A stretch of DNA of 64,000 bases from Methylacidiphilum caldifontis (GTDB taxonomy: Bacteria > Verrucomicrobiota > Verrucomicrobiia > Methylacidiphilales > Methylacidiphilaceae): positions 124,001 to 188,000 of the forward strand of contig NZ_CP065957.1 in NCBI RefSeq assembly GCF_017310505.1. Reading direction: 5' to 3'. The notes beneath the pieces were generated by a model. That model saw nothing but the letters and a program-made list of their open reading frames with translations, made no database searches and was not told where the DNA came from. Shown here piece after piece: positions 17,309-26,062 of the stretch (position 1 is the first letter of the stretch; each line of letters begins with the position of its first letter). The translations under genes were made by a program, and so were the position numbers.

Positions 17309-20188
17309 ATGCTGACCGATAAACGCAATGATTTAGGAACTCCAGCAAGCTCAGCAGAAAGGAATTGGTATAGAAACGGCAAAAACAATGGCCGTGCCCA
17401 AGTTGAGCACAGTCGAGTTGATTTCAGCTCCAATGTCAAGTCAAAAACCGTTACTTTAACTATTGATGGGAATGAAGTCACTGTTCCAGAGGGCACTTCT
17501 TTATTGAGAGCTGCAGCATTAAATGGGATTATGATCCCAAAACTTTGCGCGACAGATAGCCTTGAACCTTTTGGATCCTGCCGGCTTTGCCTTGTAGAAA
17601 TTGAAGGCAAAAGGGGCTACCCCGCTTCCTGTACAACATTGGCTGAGCAGGGTATGAAAGTAAAGACTTATTCACAGAGGCTGGCCAAGCTTCGTCGCAA
17701 TGTCATGGAACTTTACATATCCGATCATCCTTTGGATTGTCTGATGTGTCCAGTGGATGGGGATTGCGAACTTCAAGATATGGCGGGAGCCGTAGGCTTA
17801 AGGGACGTACGTTATGGATTTTCAGGAAAAAACCATCTAAAAAGCGAAAAAGATAAAACAAATCCCTATTTCACCTTTGATCCAGCTAAATGTATTGTTT
17901 GTTTTCGATGTGTCCGGGCTTGCGATGAAATTCAGGGCACATTAGCTTTAACGGCTCGTCATAGAGGTTTTGATTCGATCATTACTCCCGGTCCTACGCA
18001 TGAATTTCTTTCCTCAGAATGCGTATCTTGTGGGGCTTGTGTCATGGCTTGTCCAACCGCAGCGCTGATCGAGAATAAGGTTATTGAAAAGGGCTTACCC
18101 TTAAAAACGACAATTACAACCTGTGCTTATTGTGGAGTGGGTTGCTCATTTGAAGTTCAAACCCAAGGTCATGAAATTATAAGACTTGTCCCCAATAAGA
18201 ACGGCCATGCTAATCATGGCCATTCTTGTGTAAAAGGGAGATTTGCTTGGACTTATGCATTAAGCCCCGAAAGGGCAACTAAGCCCTTAATGCGTAAAAG
18301 CATTGAGGAACCTTGGAAAGAAGTGAGCTGGGAAGAAGCCATAGCCTATGTTGCTTCTGAATTTAAACGAATAGCCGAAAAATATGGCCGGAATTCTATT
18401 GGAGCGGTCAGCTCATCTCGTTGTACAAACGAGGAAGATTTTCTTGTTCAAAAATTGGTCCGTGCTGTTTTCCGTAATAACAACATCGATACCTGTGCTC
18501 GAGTCTGTCATTCTCCTACCGGTTATGGACTTAAGGCTGCGTTTGGGACTTCAGCGGGCACAAATCCTTTTGATTCAATCCGGTTTGCTGATGTCATTTT
18601 CATCATTGGCGCTAATCCTACGGATGGTCATCCCGTCTTTGGTTCCCACATGAAACGGAGGTTGAGGGAAGGGGCTCGGCTCATTATAGCTGATCCAAGA
18701 AAAATCGATCTGGTCAAAACCCCTCACATTAAAGCGGATTATCATCTCCAACTTAAGCCGGGCACAAACGTTGCCTTGCTCAATGCCCTTGCTTACACGA
18801 TTCTTGAAGAGGGACTGGAAAATCGAGCTTTTATAGAGCAGAAGTGTGACAAGATATCCTTTGGAAAGTGGATGGAGTTCATCCGTAGAGAGGAAAATTC
18901 CCCTGAAAGAGCTCAGGAAATAACAGGAGTAGATGCAGGGCTTATTAGAGCCGCTGCAAGGCTTTATGCCACAGGGGGCAATGCAGCGATCTACTATGGA
19001 TTGGGTGTCACAGAACATTCCCAAGGGACAACGGCGGTATTGGCTATTGCTAATTTAGCGATGCTTACCGGAAACGTGGGCAAAGAAGGAGCTGGTGTTA
19101 ATCCTCTTAGGGGTCAAAACAATGTCCAGGGATCCTGCGACATGGGCTCATTTCCACATGAATTTTCTGGCTACAGGCACGTTTCAGATTATCAAACAAG
19201 AGCCCTTTTTGAAGAAGCTTGGAATGTTCCCTTGGATCCTGAACCTGGTTTTAGGATCACCAACATGTTGACCGAAGCTGTCTATGGGAATTTTAAGGCC
19301 ATCTACGTCCATGGAGAAGATCTTACTCAATCTGATCCAGATAGTAACCATGTCATTGAAGCCTTAAAATCGATGGAACTTGTCGTGCTCCATGACATTT
19401 TCCTGAACGAGATGTCTAAATATTGCCATGTGTTTCTGCCCGGATGTTCTTTCCTGGAAAAAGATGGCACTTTTACTAATGCTGAAAGAAGGATCCAGAG
19501 GGTAAGGCAGGTTTTACCTCCGGCATGTGGCAAACAGGAATGGGAGGTAATCCAAGAAATTGCTCAGGCAATGGGCTATCCCATGCATTACAATCATCCT
19601 TCAGAAATCATGGATGAAATTGCACGGCTTACTCCTACATTCCGAGGCGTAAGTTATGAAAAACTAGATAAACTGGGAAGTATACAGTGGCCATGCAATG
19701 AAGAGGCGATCGAAGGCACGCCCGTTATGCATAGGGAAAAATTCTTTAGAGGATTGGGTCAATTCCATATCACAGGTTATGTTCCTACACCTGAAAAACC
19801 GACACGCCGTTTCCCTCTTATTTTAACGACAGGTAGAATATTGCACCATTACAATGTAGGAACGCAGACACGAAGAACAGAGAATATCATATGGTTTAAG
19901 GAAGATGTACTTGAAATTCATCCTTCAGATGCCCAGGACAGAGGGATAAAAGATGGAGAACTTGTTGAAGTAACAAGTAGAAAAGGGAGTGGTTTTTTTA
20001 GGTGTAAAGTGACTGAAAGGGTGCAACCCGGTACGGTGTATGCGACATTTCATTTTCCAGAAAGTCGTGCGAATATCGTGACAACAGAAATATCGGATTG
20101 GGCAACCAACTGCCCTGAATATAAAGTAACCGCTGTGCAGGTTAGTGCTGTAGCTAAAGAAAAAGCAGTAAAAGAGGCTCTTTGTTAG
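17309..20188 (+). CDS. fdsA: NAD-dependent formate dehydrogenase alpha (catalytic) subunit
   Basis: 959 residues; oxidises formate to CO2 at a bis-molybdopterin Mo or W centre. Domains in order: a polar tail (1-45), [2Fe-2S] ferredoxin (Cys80, 91, 94, 108), His140/Cys144/147/153 cluster, two [4Fe-4S] sets (Cys195/198/201/205 and 238/241/244/248), then the molybdopterin body with its own cluster (Cys272/275/279/307). Cys400-His401 in CARVCHSP is the expected metal-ligand pair; it is cysteine, not selenocysteine. C-terminal dinucleotide-binding domain intact. In methylotrophs this enzyme ends C1 oxidation and yields NADH. Confidence 0.96.
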   Translation: MLTDKRNDLGTPASSAERNWYRNGKNNGRAQVEHSRVDFSSNVKSKTVTLTIDGNEVTVPEGTSLLRAAALNGIMIPKLCATDSLEPFGSCRLCLVEIEGKRGYPASCTTLAEQGMKVKTYSQRLAKLRRNVMELYISDHPLDCLMCPVDGDCELQDMAGAVGLRDVRYGFSGKNHLKSEKDKTNPYFTFDPAKCIVCFRCVRACDEIQGTLALTARHRGFDSIITPGPTHEFLSSECVSCGACVMACPTAALIENKVIEKGLPLKTTITTCAYCGVGCSFEVQTQGHEIIRLVPNKNGHANHGHSCVKGRFAWTYALSPERATKPLMRKSIEEPWKEVSWEEAIAYVASEFKRIAEKYGRNSIGAVSSSRCTNEEDFLVQKLVRAVFRNNNIDTCARVCHSPTGYGLKAAFGTSAGTNPFDSIRFADVIFIIGANPTDGHPVFGSHMKRRLREGARLIIADPRKIDLVKTPHIKADYHLQLKPGTNVALLNALAYTILEEGLENRAFIEQKCDKISFGKWMEFIRREENSPERAQEITGVDAGLIRAAARLYATGGNAAIYYGLGVTEHSQGTTAVLAIANLAMLTGNVGKEGAGVNPLRGQNNVQGSCDMGSFPHEFSGYRHVSDYQTRALFEEAWNVPLDPEPGFRITNMLTEAVYGNFKAIYVHGEDLTQSDPDSNHVIEALKSMELVVLHDIFLNEMSKYCHVFLPGCSFLEKDGTFTNAERRIQRVRQVLPPACGKQEWEVIQEIAQAMGYPMHYNHPSEIMDEIARLTPTFRGVSYEKLDKLGSIQWPCNEEAIEGTPVMHREKFFRGLGQFHITGYVPTPEKPTRRFPLILTTGRILHHYNVGTQTRRTENIIWFKEDVLEIHPSDAQDRGIKDGELVEVTSRKGSGFFRCKVTERVQPGTVYATFHFPESRANIVTTEISDWATNCPEYKVTAVQVSAVAKEKAVKEALC

Positions 20189-20241
20189 GCAAGTAGGTAC
20201 TAAGAGCGGCTATTTAAGATCTATTAAATTCTCTTAGGCTT

Positions 20242-20469
20242 ATGAAAACGGTATACGAGGATCTCATCTTCATGGCCAACCAGATTGGAGATTTTTATAA
20301 AAATTATCCTTCAACTGAGGAAGCCATAGAAGGGATTGTCAGCCATTTTTGTCGATTTTGGTCACCCATCATGCGCCAAAGAATCATTAACTATGTCGAA
20401 GAAAATGGAGGAGAAGAGCTTTATCCTTTGGTTAGGGAGGCTGTGAAAAAACTCAAGGCCAGCAGCTGA
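20242..20469 (+). CDS. fdsD: Formate dehydrogenase delta subunit
   Basis: 75 residues, helical, resembling FdsD: FMANQIGDFYKNYPSTEEAI and IVSHFCRFWSPIMRQRI. FdsD is needed for assembly or cofactor insertion of the soluble NAD-dependent enzyme. 53 bases after fdsA on the same strand. No fdsC/fdhD-type sulfurtransferase gene follows, so that factor must be elsewhere. Confidence 0.85.
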   Translation: MKTVYEDLIFMANQIGDFYKNYPSTEEAIEGIVSHFCRFWSPIMRQRIINYVEENGGEELYPLVREAVKKLKASS

Positions 20470-20530
20470 TGAGGATTTGCGAATATTTAACAATCATTTT
20501 TTCCTTCAAAGCTGCTGAAATCAACAGAAA

Positions 20531-21139
20531 ATGGGTGAAAAGATCGGACTTGAAGCCTATTTGACAGATGATCCCGTTAAAGGAGCTCTTTTTTTTCTTG
20601 GAAAAAAAATATCTGTTAAAGATGAGAAGGGGATAGTTTCAGCAATTATTTTCGAAACGGAAGCCTATGGAGGAGCTGAGGATAGGGCTTGTCATGGATA
20701 TGGGAATCGCATTACTCCAAGAAATAAGATCTTATTTCACCAGGGAGGTATCGCCTATGTTTATTTCTGTTATGGCATTCACTATCTTTTGAATTTTGTC
20801 CTTGGTCCTGAAGGCGTTCCTATGGCTGTGCTCATACGTGGGGTGTGGATTATCGAAGGAAAAGAGAGGGTTAGAGAGAGAAGAAAAGGAATATCTGAAA
20901 AACATTGGGCTGATGGGCCAGGAAAGGTTACGCAGGCTTTGGGCATCAAATCTTCGGATAATGGAATCTCCCTCGTAGGAGATCGCATCTGGGTAGAAAA
21001 TACAGGAATAGTTGTTCCTCAGGTAGAAATTGAGAGAACAGCTCGAATTGGTGTCGATTATGCCGGAGAATGGGCTAAAAAGCCTTTTCGTTTCCTATGG
21101 AAAAAAGGAAAAGAAGAAATAGGTTCCTTAAAGCTATAA
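20531..21139 (+). CDS. DNA-3-methyladenine glycosylase (AAG/MPG family)
   Basis: 202 residues; removes alkylated purines. Family signatures: [20 protein letters not shown] (with the catalytic Glu region), [20 protein letters not shown] and [12 protein letters not shown]. 61 bases after fdsD on the same strand and possibly co-transcribed. Alkylation repair next to C1 metabolism may be coincidental. Confidence 0.93.
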   Translation: MGEKIGLEAYLTDDPVKGALFFLGKKISVKDEKGIVSAIIFETEAYGGAEDRACHGYGNRITPRNKILFHQGGIAYVYFCYGIHYLLNFVLGPEGVPMAVLIRGVWIIEGKERVRERRKGISEKHWADGPGKVTQALGIKSSDNGISLVGDRIWVENTGIVVPQVEIERTARIGVDYAGEWAKKPFRFLWKKGKEEIGSLKL

Positions 21140-21357
21140 AATAGCAGTAAAGACAAGCATTAGAGTGCAAAAGTTAGCTTAGTATACAACCCCTAGACTT
21201 GATTCACAGGAAAGCGGCAGATATGTGCTCCATTTGCTAACTTTTATGGACTAATCGTTTCTTGGACATTCTGGATCCAGGATTAAACTCAATTATTCAG
21301 AAAAGATTCATTCCAGAATAGATTTGTATCATGATTTTGCCCCTCCCAAGCTTTTAA

Positions 21358-23037
21358 TCAAAACCCTTGGAAGGGTTGGCAAATGAGTTTGGGAGGCAAA
21401 TGGGTAATCAAAAAAGGGCCATAAAGTAAAGCAATAAGAGCAAAACAAAGCAATACCCAGTAGCTGATCTTATCAAAAATAAGCTGTGATCCCTTTAAAG
21501 ATGGACCATGTATCAGTTGTGCAATAGGCATATCCGCCTGTCTTTCTTTTAATCCAAACAGAATAGTCATAATCATTACGAAGAAAAAAATCAGGAAACT
21601 CAAAAACATAAGACTTCCTCCAATGGCCGTTAAGGTTCCTGATATTTTCCAACCAGCAAGAGGTTCGTAGGGAATGAGTGCAAGAGCCGTGCGTCTAGGC
21701 ATCCCTAGAACACCTCCACTCATTTGTCCAGATGAAAAAATAAGGACACCAAAAAAATAGATCCATGGCTGCCATCGTGCAACAGAACGGCCCCAGAGTT
21801 TTTTTCCTGTCAGATAGGGAACAAGCCAGTAAGCAATTCCTACAAGTGAAAGAGCCACAGCCGCTCCCACTGTTAAGTGGAAATGCCCAGGCAAAAAAGA
21901 AGTATTATGGAGCAATAAATCCATGTTGACACTCGCATGCATGATTCCAGTCATTCCTCCAGGAAGAAAGGCTAACCCAGCTAAAATTTGAGCACAAACC
22001 GAAGGATCCTTCCATGGTAACTGTTTGACCCATCCAAAAATCCCTTTTCCTCCTCGAGATAAGCCTCCCATTTCGAGGCTATAAACAACAGAAAAAGCTG
22101 TGACTAGGCTTGGAAAAGCAATACCAAACGTCAACACTGCAGCGGCCCATTTGTAGAACAACCCGATTCCTGGATCAGCATATTGATGATGGAAGCCAAC
22201 AGGAACGAGGATTAAAAATGCTACAAATACACTGCGAACCATCAGATCACTGTATAATTTTGCTCCCACTTGCGCGGGTAAACAGAAATACCAGGAAACA
22301 TAAACAGGTAAAAGCCAGAAATAGACTATTGGATGTCCTGTAAACCAAAATAAAGTCCTTGTGAGCGTGGCATCTGATCCTGGAAGAAGGTTTAAAGACC
22401 AAGGTAGCAACAAAAAGAGATCTTCAACTGCTGCCCCTATTGAAGAGATATCCCACATGATATAAGTCAAAATAGAAGCATAGGCAAGGAGAGGAATACG
22501 ATCCGTGGGATGCTCCTTTTTCCACTTTCTTAAAGTAACAAGCTGTGCCAAAGAAATAGCCCATGTACTAATAACTAAAAAAGCTATTCCTACATAAAAA
22601 CTCCAATGTGCCCTCATCGGGACATAAAAGGTGTAGAGAACTGCTGAGTTGCCAAAAAGTATGCCGTAAAAAGAAAGCCCTGTACCTACAATAAGGCTGA
22701 AAAGGCTTAAAAAAAGAAGAAATGGTGGCATTCTTAAACCCAAGCCACGAATAGTGGTCAGGGATAAAAACCCGTTTGAGGCTGCAAAGGGAAAAACAAA
22801 ACCGTTGAGTACTCCATGCAAAGTCAATCCATGATAATAACTTTTTAAACCCGGAAAGAATTGATAGAGCCCTACACCCGCATAATTAAAAGCCTGGAGA
22901 AGCCCTAAAAATACCCCTAAAGCTAGAGAACCAAATCCAACTAGAATCATCCCCAAAATCAACTTTCGATCGATTTCACAAAGATCAAAATGTAATGGGT
23001 GTTGAACGACTGAATAAGCAGTGAGTGTTGTTTTCAT
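21358..23037 (-). CDS. ba3-type cytochrome c oxidase subunit I
   Basis: 559 residues with about 13 membrane segments; the heme-copper catalytic subunit. FTGHPIVYFWLLPVYVSWYF carries the CuB His and the modified Tyr region of B-family oxidases, PVGFHHQYADPG the His-His pair, and LPGHFHLTVGAAVALSLVG the heme ligands. These match the Thermus ba3 enzyme much better than A-type or cbb3 oxidases. Gene order IIa-II-I is also that of Thermus. Last gene of the operon; the single base between the II stop and this start implies coupled translation. High oxygen affinity is known for the family. Confidence 0.93.
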   Translation of the reverse strand: MKTTLTAYSVVQHPLHFDLCEIDRKLILGMILVGFGSLALGVFLGLLQAFNYAGVGLYQFFPGLKSYYHGLTLHGVLNGFVFPFAASNGFLSLTTIRGLGLRMPPFLLFLSLFSLIVGTGLSFYGILFGNSAVLYTFYVPMRAHWSFYVGIAFLVISTWAISLAQLVTLRKWKKEHPTDRIPLLAYASILTYIMWDISSIGAAVEDLFLLLPWSLNLLPGSDATLTRTLFWFTGHPIVYFWLLPVYVSWYFCLPAQVGAKLYSDLMVRSVFVAFLILVPVGFHHQYADPGIGLFYKWAAAVLTFGIAFPSLVTAFSVVYSLEMGGLSRGGKGIFGWVKQLPWKDPSVCAQILAGLAFLPGGMTGIMHASVNMDLLLHNTSFLPGHFHLTVGAAVALSLVGIAYWLVPYLTGKKLWGRSVARWQPWIYFFGVLIFSSGQMSGGVLGMPRRTALALIPYEPLAGWKISGTLTAIGGSLMFLSFLIFFFVMIMTILFGLKERQADMPIAQLIHGPSLKGSQLIFDKISYWVLLCFALIALLYGPFLITHLPPKLICQPFQGF

Positions 23038-23038
23038 C

Positions 23039-23521
23039 CTATTTAACTGTAATAGTTCCTGTCATTGCGTGGTGAAGCATCCCGCAGTATTCATTACAAA
23101 TGATTCGATAGCTTCCAGCTTTTTTAAATTTATACTCGAAAACTGTGATTTCCCCAGGAATCAGCATGATGTTGACCGGGGTGGAAGCTATATAAAAGCC
23201 ATGCTGCAAGTCCAGGGAGGTAGCCTTAATTCTTACCGTGGAATTTAAGGGAATTTCTATATCGGCTGGATTAAACGCCCAGGCTTGGCCAACGATGACA
23301 AGCTCATATTCTTTTTCTCCTCTTTTATAAAGGCCGGGATGATCAAAAGGAGGGGTTTGAAAGACGGATTGGACTAGTGATTCTCCAGGTTTGACAATAA
23401 TTTTTCCTTTATCGGAAGGGATTCGAATCGATAAGACGAGCGTTGAATAGATGATGGCCATCATAAAAATGCCTAACATGACCGTCGCGATCCAAAGATA
23501 AATTCTTTCGAGCTTGTCCAT
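23039..23521 (-). CDS. ba3-type cytochrome c oxidase subunit II (CuA)
   Basis: 160 residues: one N-terminal membrane anchor (IYLWIATVMLGIFMMAIIYS) and a cupredoxin domain with the complete CuA site, CNEYCGMLHHAM, plus the upstream His in LQHGFYIAS. Accepts electrons from cytochrome c or a blue copper protein at the periplasmic face. Three bases separate it from the small subunit IIa gene upstream. Confidence 0.94.
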   Translation of the reverse strand: MDKLERIYLWIATVMLGIFMMAIIYSTLVLSIRIPSDKGKIIVKPGESLVQSVFQTPPFDHPGLYKRGEKEYELVIVGQAWAFNPADIEIPLNSTVRIKATSLDLQHGFYIASTPVNIMLIPGEITVFEYKFKKAGSYRIICNEYCGMLHHAMTGTITVK

Positions 23522-23524
23522 TAT

Positions 23525-23659
23525 TCATCCTCCAATAAGCATCCAATAAAAAAGAAACCAGAGCAGGATTCCTGCAGCCAAATACCCTAGTAAAAATACA
23601 AAAGTTCCTTTCGGCTTAGGAGGCTCTCCATTATTGTTTGTTTTCCTTTCCGCTAGCAT
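23525..23659 (-). CDS. ba3 oxidase subunit IIa (44 residues)
   Basis: Too short for most gene callers. The peptide has a polar start (MLAERKTNNNGEPPKPKG) and a single membrane helix (TFVFLLGYLAAGILLWFLFY). The KPKG just before the helix, the length and the position in front of subunit II match Thermus CbaD (subunit IIa), which replaces the first helix missing from subunit II. AAGAAAGAAAAA precedes the ATG at 23659. The first gene of the oxidase operon. Confidence 0.85.
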   Translation of the reverse strand: MLAERKTNNNGEPPKPKGTFVFLLGYLAAGILLWFLFYWMLIGG

Positions 23660-23704
23660 TTTTCTTTCTTCTTAATAGTTTATTCGATTGCTTCTTATCT
23701 TTCT

Positions 23705-23718
23705 TTGATTTGGATCAA
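23705..23718. promoter_or_regulatory. FNR-type operator TTGAT-N4-ATCAA
   Basis: Perfect 14-base palindrome TTGATTTGGATCAA, 46 bases upstream of the oxidase subunit IIa start and about 160 bases upstream of the divergent Crp/Fnr-type gene. It matches the full FNR/Anr consensus on both half-sites. The adjacent regulator has the E-x-x-S-R recognition helix that reads TTGAT half-sites in FNR, so it is the most likely ligand. Confidence 0.82.
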
Positions 23719-23880
23719 GAAGTCTTTTTTTTTATCTTTTGATATCCCCTTGTGTTTCCTCTATGTTTTAGCAGAAAGGAGGATAGAGACGTTAAGTTTT
23801 GAAAAGGAAAACTCGATTTTATTGCATGGGAGGAGCAGCTTTCGATTCGTTAAAAGCTAAAAGGTTTTTTCCCTACTTTT

Positions 23881-24627
23881 ATGAGCAAAGAGAAGGAAGA
23901 GTTTTGTTTAACTGCTAGATCAGTTGTTATTGAAGGAGTCTTGAGACGTTGCCGTATATTTTCAGGTCTTTCTCTCGAGGAAATACAGAAACTTCTTCCC
24001 TGCACAAAATTGATTTATCTAGAAAAAGACCAGGTACTTTTTAGAGAAAGACAGCCCGTTCTAGGATTCTACATCATGATTTGCGGTTCAATCATGGTCT
24101 ATAGGCTGACAGGAGAAGGAAAAGAACAACCCATTCATATTTTTTATCCTCCAGAATCTTTTGCAGAAGCTTGTCTTGTTGCAGACGGCTATCCTGCCGA
24201 TGCAAAAGCTCTTTTACCGAGTCAAGTTTTATTGATTGCTAAAACAGAGCTTCAGAACCTGATCCGTTGTCGGCCTGAAATCGCCTTACGCATCATTGGT
24301 TTGATGAGCAATCACTTACGCAAACTCGTTGATAAACTAGATAGTCTTTCATGGAAAGATGCCGAGGTAAGGTTTATTCAATGGATTTTTAAACAGTCTC
24401 CAATTGATAATCCCCCTTCGACTTTCATCCCTCTTTTGATCCCCAAGAAAATCCTGGCCGCAGAGCTGGGTATAACTTCTGAAACTCTTTCTCGGATTCT
24501 TGCTAAACTGACCAATGAACAATTAATTCGGAGCGAACCTAAAAAAATTATCATTTTAGCAAAAGAGAAGCTCTTAAAGAAGTTGGAAGATCGGTTTGAG
24601 GAGGCTTCTCCGTTTAATTATCAATAA
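23881..24627 (+). CDS. Crp/Fnr-family transcriptional regulator
   Basis: 248 residues: cyclic-nucleotide-binding-like barrel (about 25-140, KDQVLFRERQPVLGFYIMIC), dimerisation helix, and a winged HTH whose recognition helix is TSETLSRILAKL, giving the FNR-like E-x-x-S-R contacts. The FNR iron-sulfur cysteine pattern (CX2CX5C at the N-terminus) is absent, so it probably senses something other than oxygen through a 4Fe-4S cluster, perhaps NO, heme or redox as in Dnr/NnrR relatives. Divergent from the ba3 oxidase operon with a perfect FNR box between, so control of that operon and of itself is the obvious inference. Confidence 0.88.
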   Translation: MSKEKEEFCLTARSVVIEGVLRRCRIFSGLSLEEIQKLLPCTKLIYLEKDQVLFRERQPVLGFYIMICGSIMVYRLTGEGKEQPIHIFYPPESFAEACLVADGYPADAKALLPSQVLLIAKTELQNLIRCRPEIALRIIGLMSNHLRKLVDKLDSLSWKDAEVRFIQWIFKQSPIDNPPSTFIPLLIPKKILAAELGITSETLSRILAKLTNEQLIRSEPKKIIILAKEKLLKKLEDRFEEASPFNYQ

Positions 24628-25221
24628 TGAAGTCTCTTGCTCATTATTACTTTTAATTTTACAAACTCCATTCTTTATTTTTCTGCTCAATTTGGAATGT
24701 TTCTGATTGCTTAACGAATGTCTCTCAATATCGAAGCAGCTAGCTGTCTCCTTAAGAATATGAGCCAAAGATCGCCAACCTTTTTAGTGTGAAGCCGTTA
24801 AACTGATCTAGAACCGACTTTGGTTTTCTTTTTTTAAGTTGTCTAGCTATTTAGTAATACCTTCAGTGAAACCATGTGATTCAACAAAGTTTAGCGTAGA
24901 ATACTCTTATGTAGGACTTTGGGAGTGAAAGTTGGCAAGAATTTTAATAGCAGTTGATTGGAAGAAGGAGTTCAAGAATAGGAGAGCCAAAGCCTCAAAG
25001 GTTCTCTAGAAAATAAAAATATACCCCATATTTAATCAATTTCTGCAAAAAACAGCATTTTATGTTGTTTTAGCTATTTTTTCATAAAAAAATAATAATA
25101 ATTTTGATGATAAAAATAGAAGATGGCCGCAAAAGGAATGATTCCATTTCTCATGAGGATGATAAGAACTTGAGGCTATTTCTTAAGAGTTTTTTTAAAG
25201 AAGGATTTTTTCTTTTTTGAA
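24628..25221. other. Intergenic region, about 590 bp, no gene seen
   Basis: AT-rich, many stops in all frames. A 25-codon open stretch near 24931-25011 (plus) reads LARILIAVDWKKEF and is too short to call. The end of the region holds the start signals of the L,D-transpeptidase gene. Confidence 0.5.
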
Positions 25222-25869
25222 ATGAAAAAAATTTTACAGATCCTTCTCTTTTTGAGTAGCTGCCTCCATTTCAATATTTCTTTGAAAGCTATTTCCTTTG
25301 ATGACTTTTTAGACTTTTTTGAGAAGGATAATAAGAATAATTACAATAAAGGTGTAATATCTGTTAAGGTATCGCTGAACAACCAAGCTCTTTATGTTTT
25401 AGAGGGCAATAAGGTTATTCTGGCCTCTCATGTCTGTACAGGAAAAAGGGATTCGACACCCACTGGATATTTCAAAGTTTTAGATAAACAGATGCACAAA
25501 AGATCATCTAGTTACGGATTTTGGGTTAAAGAGGGGAAGTACATTCCCTCGGATGTTTCAGGATGTCCGGGTCCAGGATGGAGATATGTAGGCTATCCGA
25601 TGCCCTATGCCGTGGAGTTTTCTCCTGGTTATTATATTCATCAAGGCTATGTTTGGCCAGTACCAAGAAGCCATGGTTGTATCCGGCTGGAATGGAAAGA
25701 AGCAGAAAGGTTCTATAAGCTAGTCGATAGGGGAACTCCTATTTCGATCAAAAAAACACAACCCGAAGACAAAAAAGCAGGCAAAAGACTCAAGCAACCC
25801 AAAAGCTATAAAAAACCTGATCCCTCTCCTTCTCTTTTGGTATCAGAAAGAGCCTTTAATCCCTATTAA
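25222..25869 (+). CDS. L,D-transpeptidase (YkuD domain), exported
   Basis: 215 residues: signal peptide (MKKILQILLFLSSCLHFNIS) and a YkuD domain from about residue 50, with VSLNNQALYVLEGNKVILAS, HQGYVW and the catalytic SHGCIRLEWKEAERFYKLV. Makes 3-3 peptidoglycan crosslinks or attaches proteins to the wall. The C-terminal tail is lysine- and proline-rich. Convergent with the RND gene downstream. Confidence 0.92.
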   Translation: MKKILQILLFLSSCLHFNISLKAISFDDFLDFFEKDNKNNYNKGVISVKVSLNNQALYVLEGNKVILASHVCTGKRDSTPTGYFKVLDKQMHKRSSSYGFWVKEGKYIPSDVSGCPGPGWRYVGYPMPYAVEFSPGYYIHQGYVWPVPRSHGCIRLEWKEAERFYKLVDRGTPISIKKTQPEDKKAGKRLKQPKSYKKPDPSPSLLVSERAFNPY

Positions 25870-26062
25870 CTGTTGCCCAGCCTTGAAAAGATGATCCCAA
25901 TAGCAAAAATAATGAGGAAATGGCAAAGCTCTTGAGGAAGTCTAACAGGGTTGAATGTCCAGTTATAGTCTTATTATAAGCATATGCAAAACTGCTAAAG
26001 GAGTGGAAAAGCCGCTGCATTAGTATTATTCTTTCCAAGATCCGTATTATTTTCAAAGAAAA

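Noticed and set aside
21358-23037. cbb3-type oxidase assignment for subunit I
   Set aside because: The partner has a CuA site, no ccoO/ccoP is present, and the gene order and motifs fit ba3 oxidases.
24931-25011. LARILIAVDWKKEF reading frame, faintly like the start of an IS110-type transposase
   Set aside because: 25 codons only; the similarity is too short to mean anything and no terminal repeats are visible.
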